Positions 1 to 7,644 of a stretch of DNA of 36,349 nt are shown here, piece by piece; the stretch's first letter is position 1, and each line of letters begins with the position of its first letter. Below the pieces are notes generated by a model that was not told the DNA's origin, ran no database searches, and was given only the letters and a program-made list of their open reading frames with translations. The DNA lies in the NCBI GenBank assembly GCA_038239195.1, contig JBBSEZ010000034.1, positions 1 through 36,349 on the forward strand, written 5' to 3'. Made by a program: the position numbers and the translations under genes. This DNA is from JBBSEZ01 sp038239195. Its GTDB lineage: Bacteria > Planctomycetota > Planctomycetia > Gemmatales > Gemmataceae.

Positions 1-7
1 CCCCCGG

Positions 8-97
8 CCCCCTCTCCCAGAACGGGAGAGGGGGAGAGGGAACGTGGACGGTCCACAGAGAAGGTCGCGCTCCCCTCTCCCTTCTTGGGAGAGGGGG
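8..97. repeat. Two related GC-rich hairpins downstream of ruvB
   Basis: Two copies of the same small palindrome lie here. The first has 11-bp arms at 8-18 and 24-34 with a 5-nt loop. The second has 10-bp arms at 72-81 and 87-96 with a different 5-nt loop. The arm sequence cccctctccc is shared. The second hairpin begins 13 bases past the ruvB stop (minus strand), so it may end transcription, although no U-tract is seen. Dispersed repeats of this type are common in GC-rich genomes; treating it as a repeat family is an inference from two copies. Confidence 0.6.
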
Positions 98-109
98 TTG
101 AGGGAGAAC

Positions 110-1156
110 TCAATCGAACAGCCCGCGCGGGGGCGGCTCCGACGCCGGCGGCGCCTTCATCGTCTTGCCGAGCAGTTGATAGGCGCGCAGCGTGGCCACC
201 CGGCCGCGCGGCGTGCGCACGATGAACTGCTCGCGCAACAGGTACGGTTCCACCTCGTCGCTGAGCGTGTCGGCCGGCAGGGTCATGGTGGCGGCGAGGG
301 CCTCGACGCCGGTGGGCCCGCCCTCGAAGACGCCGATGAGCGTTTCGAGGTAGCGCCGGTCCTGCTTGTCGAGCCCTTCGCGATCGACCTCGGCCATGTC
401 GAGGGCGGCGCGGGCGACGTCGAGCGTGATGCTTCCGTCGGCCTCGCTGGCGGCGAAGTTGCGCGACCACCACAGGCGGGTGTTGGCGATGCGCGGCGTG
501 CCGCGGCTGCGGCGGGCAATCTCCTGGGCGGCGTCGTCGGTGAGGACGGTCTTGAGCTTGCGGGCGTTGACGCGGACGATCTCGGCCAGTTCCGCCACGG
601 AGTAGAACTCCAGGTGTTCGTGCATCTTGAAGCGGTCGCGGAGCGGGCTGGACAGCATGCCGCTGCGCGTGGTGGCCCCGATGAGCGCGAAGCGCTTGAG
701 CGGGATGGAGATGGTGCGCGCGTTCACCCCCTCGCCGAGGACGATGTCTACGCGAAAGTCCTCCATGGCGGGGTACATGAACTCTTCGACCACCCGCGGC
801 ATGCGGTGGATCTCGTCGATGAACAGGATCGACCCTTCGGTGGCGTTGGAGAGGAACGGCAGCAGGTCGGCCGGCTTGGCGAGCGCCGGCCCGCTCGTCA
901 TCTGGAGCGTCGTGCCCAGTTCGTTGGGCAGGACGGTGGCGAACGTCGTCTTGCCCAGCCCCGGCGGGCCATCGAACAGGATGTGCGACAGCGGCTCCTT
1001 GAGCTTGCGGCAGGCGTTCAGCACGATGCTCAACCGCTGCACGACCGCCTTCTGCCCGATGACCTCGCGCAGCCAGCGCGGCCGCAGGGCCGCATCGCGC
1101 TCGCCCCCTCCCTCGTCGTCCGGCACCTCGGCCTTCACCACCGTTTCCCGCGCCAT
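110..1156 (-). CDS. ruvB: Holliday junction branch migration ATPase RuvB
   Basis: Hexameric AAA+ motor that, with RuvA, drives branch migration of Holliday junctions in the cytoplasm. The 348-residue product has the family's usual length. Visible motifs are Walker A (GPPGLGKT, residues 63-70), Walker B (IDEIHR, about 113-118), the sensor-1 region (GATTRSG, about 160-166), an arginine finger in RDRF (R173) and a C-terminal winged-helix region. The ATG at 1156 was chosen because a strong AGGAGG lies just upstream and the conserved region starts shortly after. An in-frame upstream start at 1210 would add 18 residues unlike the family and falls inside a palindromic repeat. It is the last gene of ispF-cysS-ruvC-ruvA-ruvB, 110 bases after ruvA. 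Confidence 0.97.
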   Translation of the reverse strand: MARETVVKAEVPDDEGGGERDAALRPRWLREVIGQKAVVQRLSIVLNACRKLKEPLSHILFDGPPGLGKTTFATVLPNELGTTLQMTSGPALAKPADLLPFLSNATEGSILFIDEIHRMPRVVEEFMYPAMEDFRVDIVLGEGVNARTISIPLKRFALIGATTRSGMLSSPLRDRFKMHEHLEFYSVAELAEIVRVNARKLKTVLTDDAAQEIARRSRGTPRIANTRLWWSRNFAASEADGSITLDVARAALDMAEVDREGLDKQDRRYLETLIGVFEGGPTGVEALAATMTLPADTLSDEVEPYLLREQFIVRTPRGRVATLRAYQLLGKTMKAPPASEPPPRGLFD

Positions 1157-1192
1157 GCCAACCCTCCTTCCGTCGGGAGTGCTTAGTGCTTC

Positions 1193-1253
1193 GTGCTTAG
1201 TTCTTAGCAAAGACAGAAGACAGCGTGGATCCTCTTTGCTAAGAACTAAGCAC
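1193..1253. repeat. 20-bp perfect inverted repeat between ruvA and ruvB
   Basis: The arms at 1193-1212 and 1234-1253 are perfect reverse complements of 20 bp, separated by 21 nt. Shorter degenerate copies of the arm end (ctta-g-tgctt type) extend both ways, over about 1179-1192 and 1254-1270, as far as the ruvA stop. The arms are AT-richer than the surrounding genes, which suggests an inserted palindromic element. In RNA it would form a long hairpin between the ruvA and ruvB reading frames. Confidence 0.75.
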
Positions 1254-1266
1254 TAAGGACTAAGGA

Positions 1267-1923
1267 CTACTTTTGCTTGTATATCTCCAGCAAGACCTCT
1301 TCGACCGTGGCGAACGACTTGCCGGTGGCGTGGACCTTGTCGAGCCGATTGCGCGCCTCGACAGGGCTGTGGCCGATGCTCATCAGCGCCTGGTACGCAT
1401 CTTCGAGGACGCTCCCCTCGACGTGGGCAGGGGCGCCTTCGTTCGCTTCGACGACCTCGGCGCCGTCGGCCCCGGGCTCGGGCTTGCTCGGCATCATGGC
1501 GAAGCGCGTCACCTTGCGGCGCAGCGTGGCGATGATCTTCTCTGCCGTCTGCGGGCCAACGCCGGGCAGCGTCGTGAGCCATTTCGAGTCCTGGCGCTGG
1601 ATGGCGTTGGCCACCTCCTTGATCGGGCGCACCATCGCCTTGAGCGCCTTGCGCGGGCCAATCTTGTCCACCGTGCAGAACAACTCGAAGAACTCGAGGT
1701 CGGCCTCGTTGAGGAAGCCGAGCAAGCGCGGCTCCACGCGCCCGCCCTGCATGTTGCCGTCGAGGTAGTGGACGGTGTGGAAGGTCAGCTCCTTCCCGAC
1801 GCCGTTCTGCACGGTCCGGCGGACGAACTCCGGCACGAGCACCTGGTACTCGAACGCCCCCACCTGGAGGCGCACGTCCTCTTCGAGAACGCGGTTGAGC
1901 ACGCCGGTGATTTTGGTAATCAT
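1267..1923 (-). CDS. ruvA: Holliday junction DNA-binding protein RuvA
   Basis: RuvA binds four-way junctions as a tetramer and loads RuvB onto the DNA arms. The 218-residue product begins MITKITGVLNRV, the typical OB-fold N-terminus. A helix-hairpin-helix segment (LPGVGPQTAEKII) lies at about residues 110-125, followed by an acidic linker and a C-terminal domain III that contacts RuvB. The ATG at 1923 has GAGGA about 6 nt upstream. Longer in-frame starts would run into the palindrome at 1941-2000 and add residues foreign to the family. It sits between ruvC and ruvB on the same strand and is separated from each by a palindromic element. Confidence 0.96.
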   Translation of the reverse strand: MITKITGVLNRVLEEDVRLQVGAFEYQVLVPEFVRRTVQNGVGKELTFHTVHYLDGNMQGGRVEPRLLGFLNEADLEFFELFCTVDKIGPRKALKAMVRPIKEVANAIQRQDSKWLTTLPGVGPQTAEKIIATLRRKVTRFAMMPSKPEPGADGAEVVEANEGAPAHVEGSVLEDAYQALMSIGHSPVEARNRLDKVHATGKSFATVEEVLLEIYKQK

Positions 1924-1940
1924 GGTCGTCCTCGCGACAC

Positions 1941-2000
1941 TGTAGGGAACGCCCTCCGTGGCGTTCCGGCAGCGGAACGCCACGGAGGGCGTTCCCTACA
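1941..2000. repeat. 28-bp perfect palindrome spanning the ruvC stop codon
   Basis: The left arm (1941-1968) and right arm (1973-2000) are exact reverse complements over 28 bp with a 4-nt loop (gcag). The ruvC stop codon (1996-1998) lies inside the right arm, so the element reaches into the coding end of ruvC. It would form a very stable RNA stem between ruvC and ruvA. It resembles a dispersed REP- or MITE-like unit, but only one copy is in this window, so that label is an inference. Confidence 0.85.
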
Positions 2001-2544
2001 GGGCTTCCGGCAACTTCTGGACGTAGTAATGGCACAGCGCCGCCGCCAGCGCATCGGCCACGTCGTGCGGCTCCGGCAGCCGTGCCAGCCCCAGCTCGCG
2101 CTGCATCGTCCGCTGCATCTGCTCCTTGCGCGCCCGCCCACTGCCCGTGATCGTCTTCTTGATGCGCGAGGCCGCGTAACTGTGGATCGGCAGGTCGCGC
2201 TGGGCCCCCGCCAGGAGGAGCACCCCGCGCGCGTGGCCCATCAAAATCGCCGTGCGCGGGTGTTTGTAGTGGGCGAAAAGTTGCTCGACGACCATCACGT
2301 CGGGACGATACTGCTCCAGCACTTCTAGTATACCATCGTACAGAGTGCGAATGCGCAGGGCGACGTCAGTTGTCTTACGGCCGGGGGAGGTGCGGATGAT
2401 GCCGGCCTCGCAGACGTGGGGGGCGCGCGGCCGGACTTCGAGGACGGCGTAGCCGGTGACTTGCAGCCCCGGGTCGATGCCGAGGATGCGCCTTGCCGGG
2501 ACGGGAAGGGCGGGCGGAGACGGTTTGGGGGAGGGCTGGCTCAT
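1996..2544 (-). CDS. ruvC: Crossover junction endodeoxyribonuclease RuvC
   Basis: RuvC is the dimeric resolvase that cuts Holliday junctions held by RuvAB. The 182-residue product has the RNase H-like fold signature ILGIDPG near residue 20 and the expected acidic metal ligands: D24, E87 (VVEQLF), D161 and D164 (PHDVADALA). Length is normal apart from a short Pro-rich N-terminal tail. The ATG at 2544 was chosen because the next in-frame Met lies past the conserved core start. It follows cysS by 80 bases. Its last codons are part of the 28-bp palindrome at 1941-2000. Confidence 0.95.
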   Translation of the reverse strand: MSQPSPKPSPPALPVPARRILGIDPGLQVTGYAVLEVRPRAPHVCEAGIIRTSPGRKTTDVALRIRTLYDGILEVLEQYRPDVMVVEQLFAHYKHPRTAILMGHARGVLLLAGAQRDLPIHSYAASRIKKTITGSGRARKEQMQRTMQRELGLARLPEPHDVADALAAALCHYYVQKLPEAL

Positions 2545-2624
2545 GAGGGTAAGCCTACCCCGTCTGCGCGGAACGGCACAAGGTCGAATGGCGAGGTCGC
2601 CTGGGCAGGCGGCCTCGCCTTTCC

Positions 2625-4169
2625 TCATTTCGCCTTGGGCGGTTTCGGGGGCCCCTTCCTGCTGAGATCGACCTTCTCGCCCAGGCGCCAGTCCGTCCCG
2701 CCCGCCCGGTCTTCGAGATGAATGCCCAGCAGGCCAAGGCGCTGGCGGATCCTGTCGGTGAGCTCCCAGTTCTTGGCCTTGCGCAGTTCCGCGCGCAGCT
2801 CGATGAGCAATTCCATCAGACCGTTCACCAGTTCGCCCTTGCCTGCCTCTCCGCCGCCCGGCGGTTGGTGAAAAATGCCGAGCAACTGGCCGAGCTCGCG
2901 CAGCACCAGCGCGCCGCGCTCGAAGTCGGCCCGGGCGCCGGCGGCCGGCTCGGGGCCTTCGAGCTTGCTGCCGTCGGCGTGGCGGTTGAGGGTCGTCAGC
3001 AACTCGTAGAGGACGCCGACGGCGCCGCCCGTGTTGAAGTCGTCGGCCATGCACTCGAGGAACTGGTCGCGCAGGCGGGCGACCTCCGTGAGGAACACGC
3101 CGGGAGTCGGCCCGATCTCGAAGGCCGCGTGGCGCGCCGGGGCCGGGAGCTTGTAGAAGTCGCCGCCGGTGATGCGCTGGTAGCGCTCGAAGAAGCGGTA
3201 GAAGCCTTCGAGGCTGCGGCGCGTTTCCTGGAGCGGGTCGCGTTCCTCCCGGGCCCCGAAGTCGATGGGGCTACGGTAGTGGGTGCTCAGCAGCAGAAAG
3301 CGCACCGTCTCCGGGGTGTGCTGGCTCAGCAGGTCGGCGACGTTGACCACGTTGCCGACCGAACCGGCCATCTTGGCGTGGCCCATCTTCAACAGCCCGT
3401 TGTGCATCCAGTAGCGCGCGAACGGCTCGCCGCTGTACGACTCCGATTGCGCCAGCTCGTTCTCGTGGTGGGGGAACTGCAGGTCGAGGCCCCCGCCGTG
3501 GACGTCGAGCGTCTTGCCGAGGATCTTCATGCTCATCGCGGAGCATTCGATGTGCCAGCCCGGCCTGCCCGGGCCCCAGGGGCTTTCCCACTGCGGCTCG
3601 CCCGGCTTGGCGGCCTTCCACAGGGCGAAGTCGCCAGGGTTGCGCTTCTTCTCGCTCACCTCGATGCGCGAGCCCGCCTCGAGTTGCTCCGGGTCGCGGT
3701 TGCACAGCTTGCCGTAGTCCGCGTCCTTGCCGATGTCGAAGTACACGTCCCCGCCCGCGGGGTAGGCCTGGCCCTTCTCGACGAGCCGGCCAATCATCTC
3801 CAGCATCTCCGGCACGTGCTCGGTCGCCTTCGGCATGTGGTCGATGCTGGTGACGTTCAGTTTGCGGAGGGACTCGACGTAATCGGCCGTCATCTTCTCG
3901 GCCAGTTCCTTGACCGTGGTATTTAGCTCGCGGGCGCGGACGATCAACTTGTCATCGACGTCGGTGATGTTGACGACGAACGTCACCTGATAGCCGACAT
4001 AGCTCAAAAAGCGCTTGACGACGTCGAAGATGACGGGCCCGACCATGTGCCCGACGTGGCTGGGCTTGTAGACCGTCGGGCCGCACAGGTACATGCCGAC
4101 CTTGCCGGGCTGCACCGTCTTGAAGTCTTCTTTCTCCCGGGTCAACGTGTTGTAGACGCGCAGCGCCAT
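2625..4169 (-). CDS. cysS: Cysteinyl-tRNA synthetase
   Basis: Class I synthetase that charges tRNA-Cys. The 514-residue product begins MALRVYNTLTREKE. It has the zinc-site Cys C29 (LCGPT), a HIGH-type motif HVGH (38-41), C209 (HIECSAMS) and the HHENE segment (234-238). The C-terminal DALR/anticodon region with the ELRKAKNWELTDRIR helix is present. The KMSKS loop reads KMAGS (266-270), so the second lysine, which normally stabilises the ATP transition state, is a glycine. Everything else looks functional. The start at 4169 lies 20 bases after the ispF stop, consistent with one transcript. Confidence 0.95.
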   Translation of the reverse strand: MALRVYNTLTREKEDFKTVQPGKVGMYLCGPTVYKPSHVGHMVGPVIFDVVKRFLSYVGYQVTFVVNITDVDDKLIVRARELNTTVKELAEKMTADYVESLRKLNVTSIDHMPKATEHVPEMLEMIGRLVEKGQAYPAGGDVYFDIGKDADYGKLCNRDPEQLEAGSRIEVSEKKRNPGDFALWKAAKPGEPQWESPWGPGRPGWHIECSAMSMKILGKTLDVHGGGLDLQFPHHENELAQSESYSGEPFARYWMHNGLLKMGHAKMAGSVGNVVNVADLLSQHTPETVRFLLLSTHYRSPIDFGAREERDPLQETRRSLEGFYRFFERYQRITGGDFYKLPAPARHAAFEIGPTPGVFLTEVARLRDQFLECMADDFNTGGAVGVLYELLTTLNRHADGSKLEGPEPAAGARADFERGALVLRELGQLLGIFHQPPGGGEAGKGELVNGLMELLIELRAELRKAKNWELTDRIRQRLGLLGIHLEDRAGGTDWRLGEKVDLSRKGPPKPPKAK

Positions 4170-4189
4170 GGCGGTCCCTTCATTCCTCG

Positions 4190-4663
4190 TTAGGCCCTGT
4201 CGATCAGGGCGACGACCTGGCAGGCCATCGCCTCCCCGCGCCCGAGGTGCCCCACGCGCTCGCCGGTCTTGGCCTTCACGTTGACCGCGTCGGGGGCCAC
4301 GCCGAGCAACTCGGCCAGGCTGGCACGGATGGCGTTTTTGACCGGCCCGAGCTTTGGCTCCTGGGCGAAGACGATCACGTCTACGTTGACAACGCGCCAG
4401 CCTTCCCGGTTCAGCCGGGCCAGCGCCGCGCGCAAGAACAGTCGCGAGTCGGCCCCTTTCCACGTGGGGTCGGTGTCGGGGAAGGCATCGCCAATGTCGC
4501 CCAGCCCCGCGGCGCCGAGCAGCGCGTCGGTCAGGGCGTGCAGGACCACGTCGGCGTCGCTGTGGCCCACCAGGCCGCGCGCGTGTTCGACGCGCACCCC
4601 GCCCAGGATGAGCGGGCGGCCCTCTTCGAGCCGATGCGTGTCGTGTCCGATCCCCACGCGCAT
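4190..4663 (-). CDS. ispF: 2-C-methyl-D-erythritol 2,4-cyclodiphosphate synthase
   Basis: IspF cyclises CDP-ME 2-phosphate to MEcPP, the fifth step of the non-mevalonate isoprenoid pathway. The product is 157 residues, the usual length. It starts MRVGIGHDTHRL with metal ligands D8 and H10. A second ligand, H42, lies in the segment GHSDADVVLHALTDALLG, followed by DIGDAFPDTD and the C-terminal KAKTGERVG nucleotide-binding segment. The ATG at 4663 is preceded by a purine-rich GGGAGGA. It is the first gene of the block that continues into cysS and ruvCAB; a sigma-70-like promoter lies about 35-70 bases upstream of the ATG. Confidence 0.96.
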   Translation of the reverse strand: MRVGIGHDTHRLEEGRPLILGGVRVEHARGLVGHSDADVVLHALTDALLGAAGLGDIGDAFPDTDPTWKGADSRLFLRAALARLNREGWRVVNVDVIVFAQEPKLGPVKNAIRASLAELLGVAPDAVNVKAKTGERVGHLGRGEAMACQVVALIDRA

Positions 4664-4703
4664 GAAAGGCGTTCCTCCCACCCCGGCGCTACACCGCGAG
4701 CGC

Positions 4704-4733
4704 ATTGTAGCCATCTCCTGCCCGCGCCGACAA
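4704..4733 (-). promoter_or_regulatory. Sigma-70-type promoter for ispF-cysS-ruvCAB
   Basis: Reading the minus strand, TTGTCG (4733-4728) and TACAAT (4709-4704) are separated by 18 nt. They match the TTGACA/TATAAT consensus at 4 and 5 of 6 positions. The expected transcript start near 4697 gives a short leader to the ispF ATG at 4663. Confidence 0.55.
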
Positions 4734-4758
4734 CGCGGATGTCGGGGCCCGCGCCTGC

Positions 4759-4787
4759 TTGCACGGCAAAGGCGCGAGGCTTACATT
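4759..4787 (+). promoter_or_regulatory. Sigma-70-type promoter for the kinase gene
   Basis: TTGCAC (4759-4764) and TACATT (4782-4787) are spaced by 17 nt. The expected start of transcription near 4794 coincides with an in-frame GTG. This argues that translation begins at the ATG at 4824 rather than at 4794, unless the mRNA is leaderless. Confidence 0.45.
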
Positions 4788-4823
4788 TGAGGAGTGCTTC
4801 CATCCCCCAACGTCGAGCCGTTC

Positions 4824-6428
4824 ATGAATGTGTCCTCCTGTCCGCGCTGTGGCGGGTTGTTTTCCCAGGAAGAGCCTGCGCGTTGCCCCGCCTGCGCCCT
4901 GGCCCTCGCCGGCGACGAGGGCGCGACGCTGCCGCCCGCCGAGGACCGGACGGTCCCCCAGCGCGAGGCGGCCACGCTTCCTCTCGGGGCCCTCGCCGAC
5001 GCTTCCTCGCCCCGGCGCGGCCAGGTGCCGGGCTATGAGGTTTTGGACGAACTGGGCCGAGGGGGAATGGGCGTCGTCTACCTCGCCCGGCACCTGAAGC
5101 TCAACCGGATGGTGGCCCTCAAGATGATCCTCGCCGGGGCGCACGCGGGCGAGGACGACCTGGCGCGCTTCAAGACCGAGGCGGAGGCCATCGCCCGCTT
5201 GCAGCACCCTCACATCGTCCAGGTCTACGAGGTCGGCGAGCACGACGGCAGCCCGTTTTGCGCGCTGGAACTGTGCGGCGCCGGCTCGCTGGAAAAGAGC
5301 CTCGGGGGCAAGCCGCTGCCGCCGGCGGAGGCGGCCCGGCTGACGGTGCTACTGGCGCGAGCGGTTCACCACGCCCATCAGCACAACATCGTCCACCGCG
5401 ACCTGAAGCCGGCCAATGTCCTGCTGGTGGGCGAGCCGGACGCGCCGCTCGTGAACTGCCAGCCCAAGATCACCGACTTCGGCCTGGCAAAACTGCTCGA
5501 CGTCGGCGCCACGCAGACGCGCACCGGCGCCGTCATGGGCACGCCTTCCTACATGGCCCCCGAGCAGGCCGGAGGCAAGACCGGCACCATCGGCCCCGCG
5601 GCGGACGTCTACAGCCTGGGCGCCATCCTTTACGAACTGCTCACCGGCAAGCCCCCCTTCAAGGCCGAGAGCGCCATCGACACGCTGATGCAGGTCGTCG
5701 GCGAGGAACCGCTCCCGCCGCGCCAGTTGTGCCCGGCCATCGGCCGCGACCTGGAGGCGATCTGCCTGAAATGTCTGGAGAAGCAGCCCGGGAGTCGCTA
5801 CGCCAGCGCCGCCGACCTGGCCGACGACCTGGAGCGCTTCCTGCGCGGCGAGGCGGCGCTGGCCCGGCCGGTCGGGCCCCTGGGGCGCCTGGCCCGCTGG
5901 GCTCAAAAGCGGCCCGCCCTCGCCGCGACGTTGTGCGGGCTGTCGCTCTTCTACGTCGATCACCTCGTGCTCATCGGCCTGGGCCTGGCGGAAGGCGACG
6001 ATTTCCACTGGTTCGTGACCTACCTCCTCGGCTGCTGGGCCCTCGGGGCCATCGTCCTGCAATGGCTGATGAACCGCCCCGGCTGGCGCTGGCCGGCCAC
6101 CTACGGCTGGGCCGCCTTCGACGTGGGGATGTTCACGGCCCTGCTCCTCCGGGCCGACGGCACCAAGAGCGCCCTGCTGGTCTGCTACCTGCTGCTGATT
6201 GCCGGCGCCGCGCTGCGCTTCCGCCTGCGACTGGTCTGGTTCGTCACCGGCCTGTGCTTGGCCAGCTACCTCGTCCTCCTTGCCGACGCCAGGTGGCGCC
6301 GCCCGCAGGAGAACTTGCTGGTCGAGGTGCCCATCGCCATCATCTTCCTCCTCAGCCTTCTGTTGATGGGCGTGGTGATGACCTTGCTGCTGCGCCGCTT
6401 CCGCCTGGCGCTGGCGCAGGAGCGCTGA
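4824..6428 (+). CDS. Membrane Ser/Thr protein kinase with N-terminal zinc ribbon
   Basis: Predicted eukaryotic-type (Hanks) kinase of 534 residues. The N-terminus has two CxxC pairs (C6/C9, C21/C24), likely a zinc ribbon. The kinase domain spans about residues 70-345 with an intact Gly-rich loop (GRGGMG), VALK lysine K100, catalytic HRD (191-193), DFG (218-220) and an APE-like MAPEQ. About six hydrophobic segments follow from residue 370 to the C-terminus, with no obvious extracytoplasmic sensor. All catalytic residues are present, so it should be active. The substrate is unknown. The ATG at 4824 is preferred over a GTG at 4794, which sits on the predicted transcription start. It precedes the Bat operon but a palindrome and a separate promoter lie between. 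Confidence 0.92.
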   Translation: MNVSSCPRCGGLFSQEEPARCPACALALAGDEGATLPPAEDRTVPQREAATLPLGALADASSPRRGQVPGYEVLDELGRGGMGVVYLARHLKLNRMVALKMILAGAHAGEDDLARFKTEAEAIARLQHPHIVQVYEVGEHDGSPFCALELCGAGSLEKSLGGKPLPPAEAARLTVLLARAVHHAHQHNIVHRDLKPANVLLVGEPDAPLVNCQPKITDFGLAKLLDVGATQTRTGAVMGTPSYMAPEQAGGKTGTIGPAADVYSLGAILYELLTGKPPFKAESAIDTLMQVVGEEPLPPRQLCPAIGRDLEAICLKCLEKQPGSRYASAADLADDLERFLRGEAALARPVGPLGRLARWAQKRPALAATLCGLSLFYVDHLVLIGLGLAEGDDFHWFVTYLLGCWALGAIVLQWLMNRPGWRWPATYGWAAFDVGMFTALLLRADGTKSALLVCYLLLIAGAALRFRLRLVWFVTGLCLASYLVLLADARWRRPQENLLVEVPIAIIFLLSLLLMGVVMTLLLRRFRLALAQER

Positions 6429-6470
6429 ACTGGTCAGGGAATGACCACGAAGAGGGAGGGGCTGGCGAAT

Positions 6471-6532
6471 GTGTAGCCGCTTACGCGGAGCGCAACGTGG
6501 CGGACGCGCTCCGCTTCGCGTCGCGGCTACAC
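6471..6532. repeat. Nested imperfect palindrome between kinase and Bat operon
   Basis: The outer arms gtgtagccgc (6471-6480) and gcggctacac (6523-6532) are perfect complements. Inner arms gcggagcgc (6485-6493) and gcgctccgc (6506-6514) are also perfect. The element lies 43 bases after the kinase stop and just upstream of the putative Bat promoter. It could terminate kinase transcription or be a dispersed palindromic repeat. Confidence 0.7.
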
Positions 6533-6535
6533 GGT

Positions 6536-6565
6536 TTGCCACCGAGGCACGCCCTTTGCTACCAT
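6536..6565 (+). promoter_or_regulatory. Possible promoter of the Bat operon
   Basis: TTGCCA (6536-6541) and TACCAT (6560-6565) are spaced by 18 nt, with 5/6 and 4/6 consensus matches. It starts immediately after the palindrome at 6471-6532 and 43 bases upstream of the proposed TTG start at 6608. Confidence 0.4.
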
Positions 6566-6607
6566 CCCTGCGCCCCCCACCGTCTTGCCTCGCCAGGAGC
6601 ACGAGGG

Positions 6608-7639
6608 TTGAGCCAATTCACCGCGCCCGCTTCCCTGCTCCTGGCCCTCGCCGTCCCACCTCTCCTTTGGTGGTGGCTTCGCCAGCGGCGCAGCGCCGTG
6701 CGCCATCCCGTGGCCGGGCTGCTCGCCGCCCTTCCTGCTGGCCGGGCGCGTTGGGCGCGCGTCGGCGGGGCGACCTTGCGGGCGGCCGCGCTGCTGGCGC
6801 TGGTCGTTGCCGTGGCGGGGCCGCGCTGGCCCGACCTGAACACGCCGGTCGAGACGGAGGGCATCGCCATCGTGCTGGCCGTTGACGTGAGCGGGAGCAT
6901 GGCCGAGCAGGACTTCGACTGGAACGGGACGGCCATCGCGCGCCTGGAGGCCGTCAAGCGCGTGTTTCGCCTCTTCGTGACGGGCGGCGAGGTGGGGCCC
7001 CAAGGCGCTCCCCTGCGCTTCGAGGGCCGTCCCACCGACCTGCTCGGCATGGTGACGTTCGGGACGCGCGCCGAGGTCGCCTGTCCGCTGACGTTGAGCC
7101 ATTCGGCGCTGGTGCGCATGCTCGACGAGGAGCAGCCGCGCCGCGCCGCGGGCGAGTCGCAAACCAACCTCAGCGACGCCATCGCGGTGGGGCTACAGCG
7201 CCTGAAGAGCGCCCGGCCGCGCCGCAAGGTGCTGGTCTTGCTGACCGACGGCGAGCACAACCAGGTCAGTCCGCCCTCGGGCTGGACGCCGAGACAGTCC
7301 GCCCAGGTCAGTGGCAGCCTCGGCATTCCCATCTACGCCATCGACGCGGGCGGCTCTCTCGGGAGCGCTGCCGAGGGAGGGCCCGCCGCGGTCCGCGCCG
7401 ACGCGGAGCAGACGCTGAAGGACGTGGCGAAGATCAGCCAGGGTCGCTATTTCACGGCGCGCGACACCGGCGCGCTGCTGGCCGCCTGCCAGGAGATCGA
7501 CCGGCTGGAGCGCGATCGCATCGAAACCCAGCAGTTTCGCCGCTATCATGAACTGTATTCGTGGTTCGCCCTGTCGTCGTTCGTCTTGCTCGCGCTGGCC
7601 CTGGCGCTCGACCGGACGATCTGGAGGCGACTTCCGTAA
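6608..7639 (+). CDS. BatA-like VWA-domain membrane protein
   Basis: A 343-residue membrane protein of the Bat (Bacteroides aerotolerance) type. Two hydrophobic segments at the N-terminus (about 9-24 and 57-71) precede a von Willebrand factor A domain with the MIDAS motif DVSGS (D93, S95, S97), a conserved Thr region (SQTNLSDAI) and LLTDGEHN. A C-terminal membrane helix ends the protein. The start is taken as TTG at 6608 because AGGAG sits 8 nt upstream and no ATG or GTG is suitably placed. It is the first of five closely packed genes. VWA/Bat proteins are thought to act in envelope stress or chaperoning; the exact role here is unknown. Confidence 0.88.
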   Translation: MSQFTAPASLLLALAVPPLLWWWLRQRRSAVRHPVAGLLAALPAGRARWARVGGATLRAAALLALVVAVAGPRWPDLNTPVETEGIAIVLAVDVSGSMAEQDFDWNGTAIARLEAVKRVFRLFVTGGEVGPQGAPLRFEGRPTDLLGMVTFGTRAEVACPLTLSHSALVRMLDEEQPRRAAGESQTNLSDAIAVGLQRLKSARPRRKVLVLLTDGEHNQVSPPSGWTPRQSAQVSGSLGIPIYAIDAGGSLGSAAEGGPAAVRADAEQTLKDVAKISQGRYFTARDTGALLAACQEIDRLERDRIETQQFRRYHELYSWFALSSFVLLALALALDRTIWRRLP

Positions 7640-7644
7640 TCCCC

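Noticed and set aside
4794..4823. GTG at 4794 as the kinase start
   Set aside because: It coincides with the predicted transcription start and the nearby GGAG touches the codon. The ATG at 4824 places the zinc ribbon at the N-terminus.
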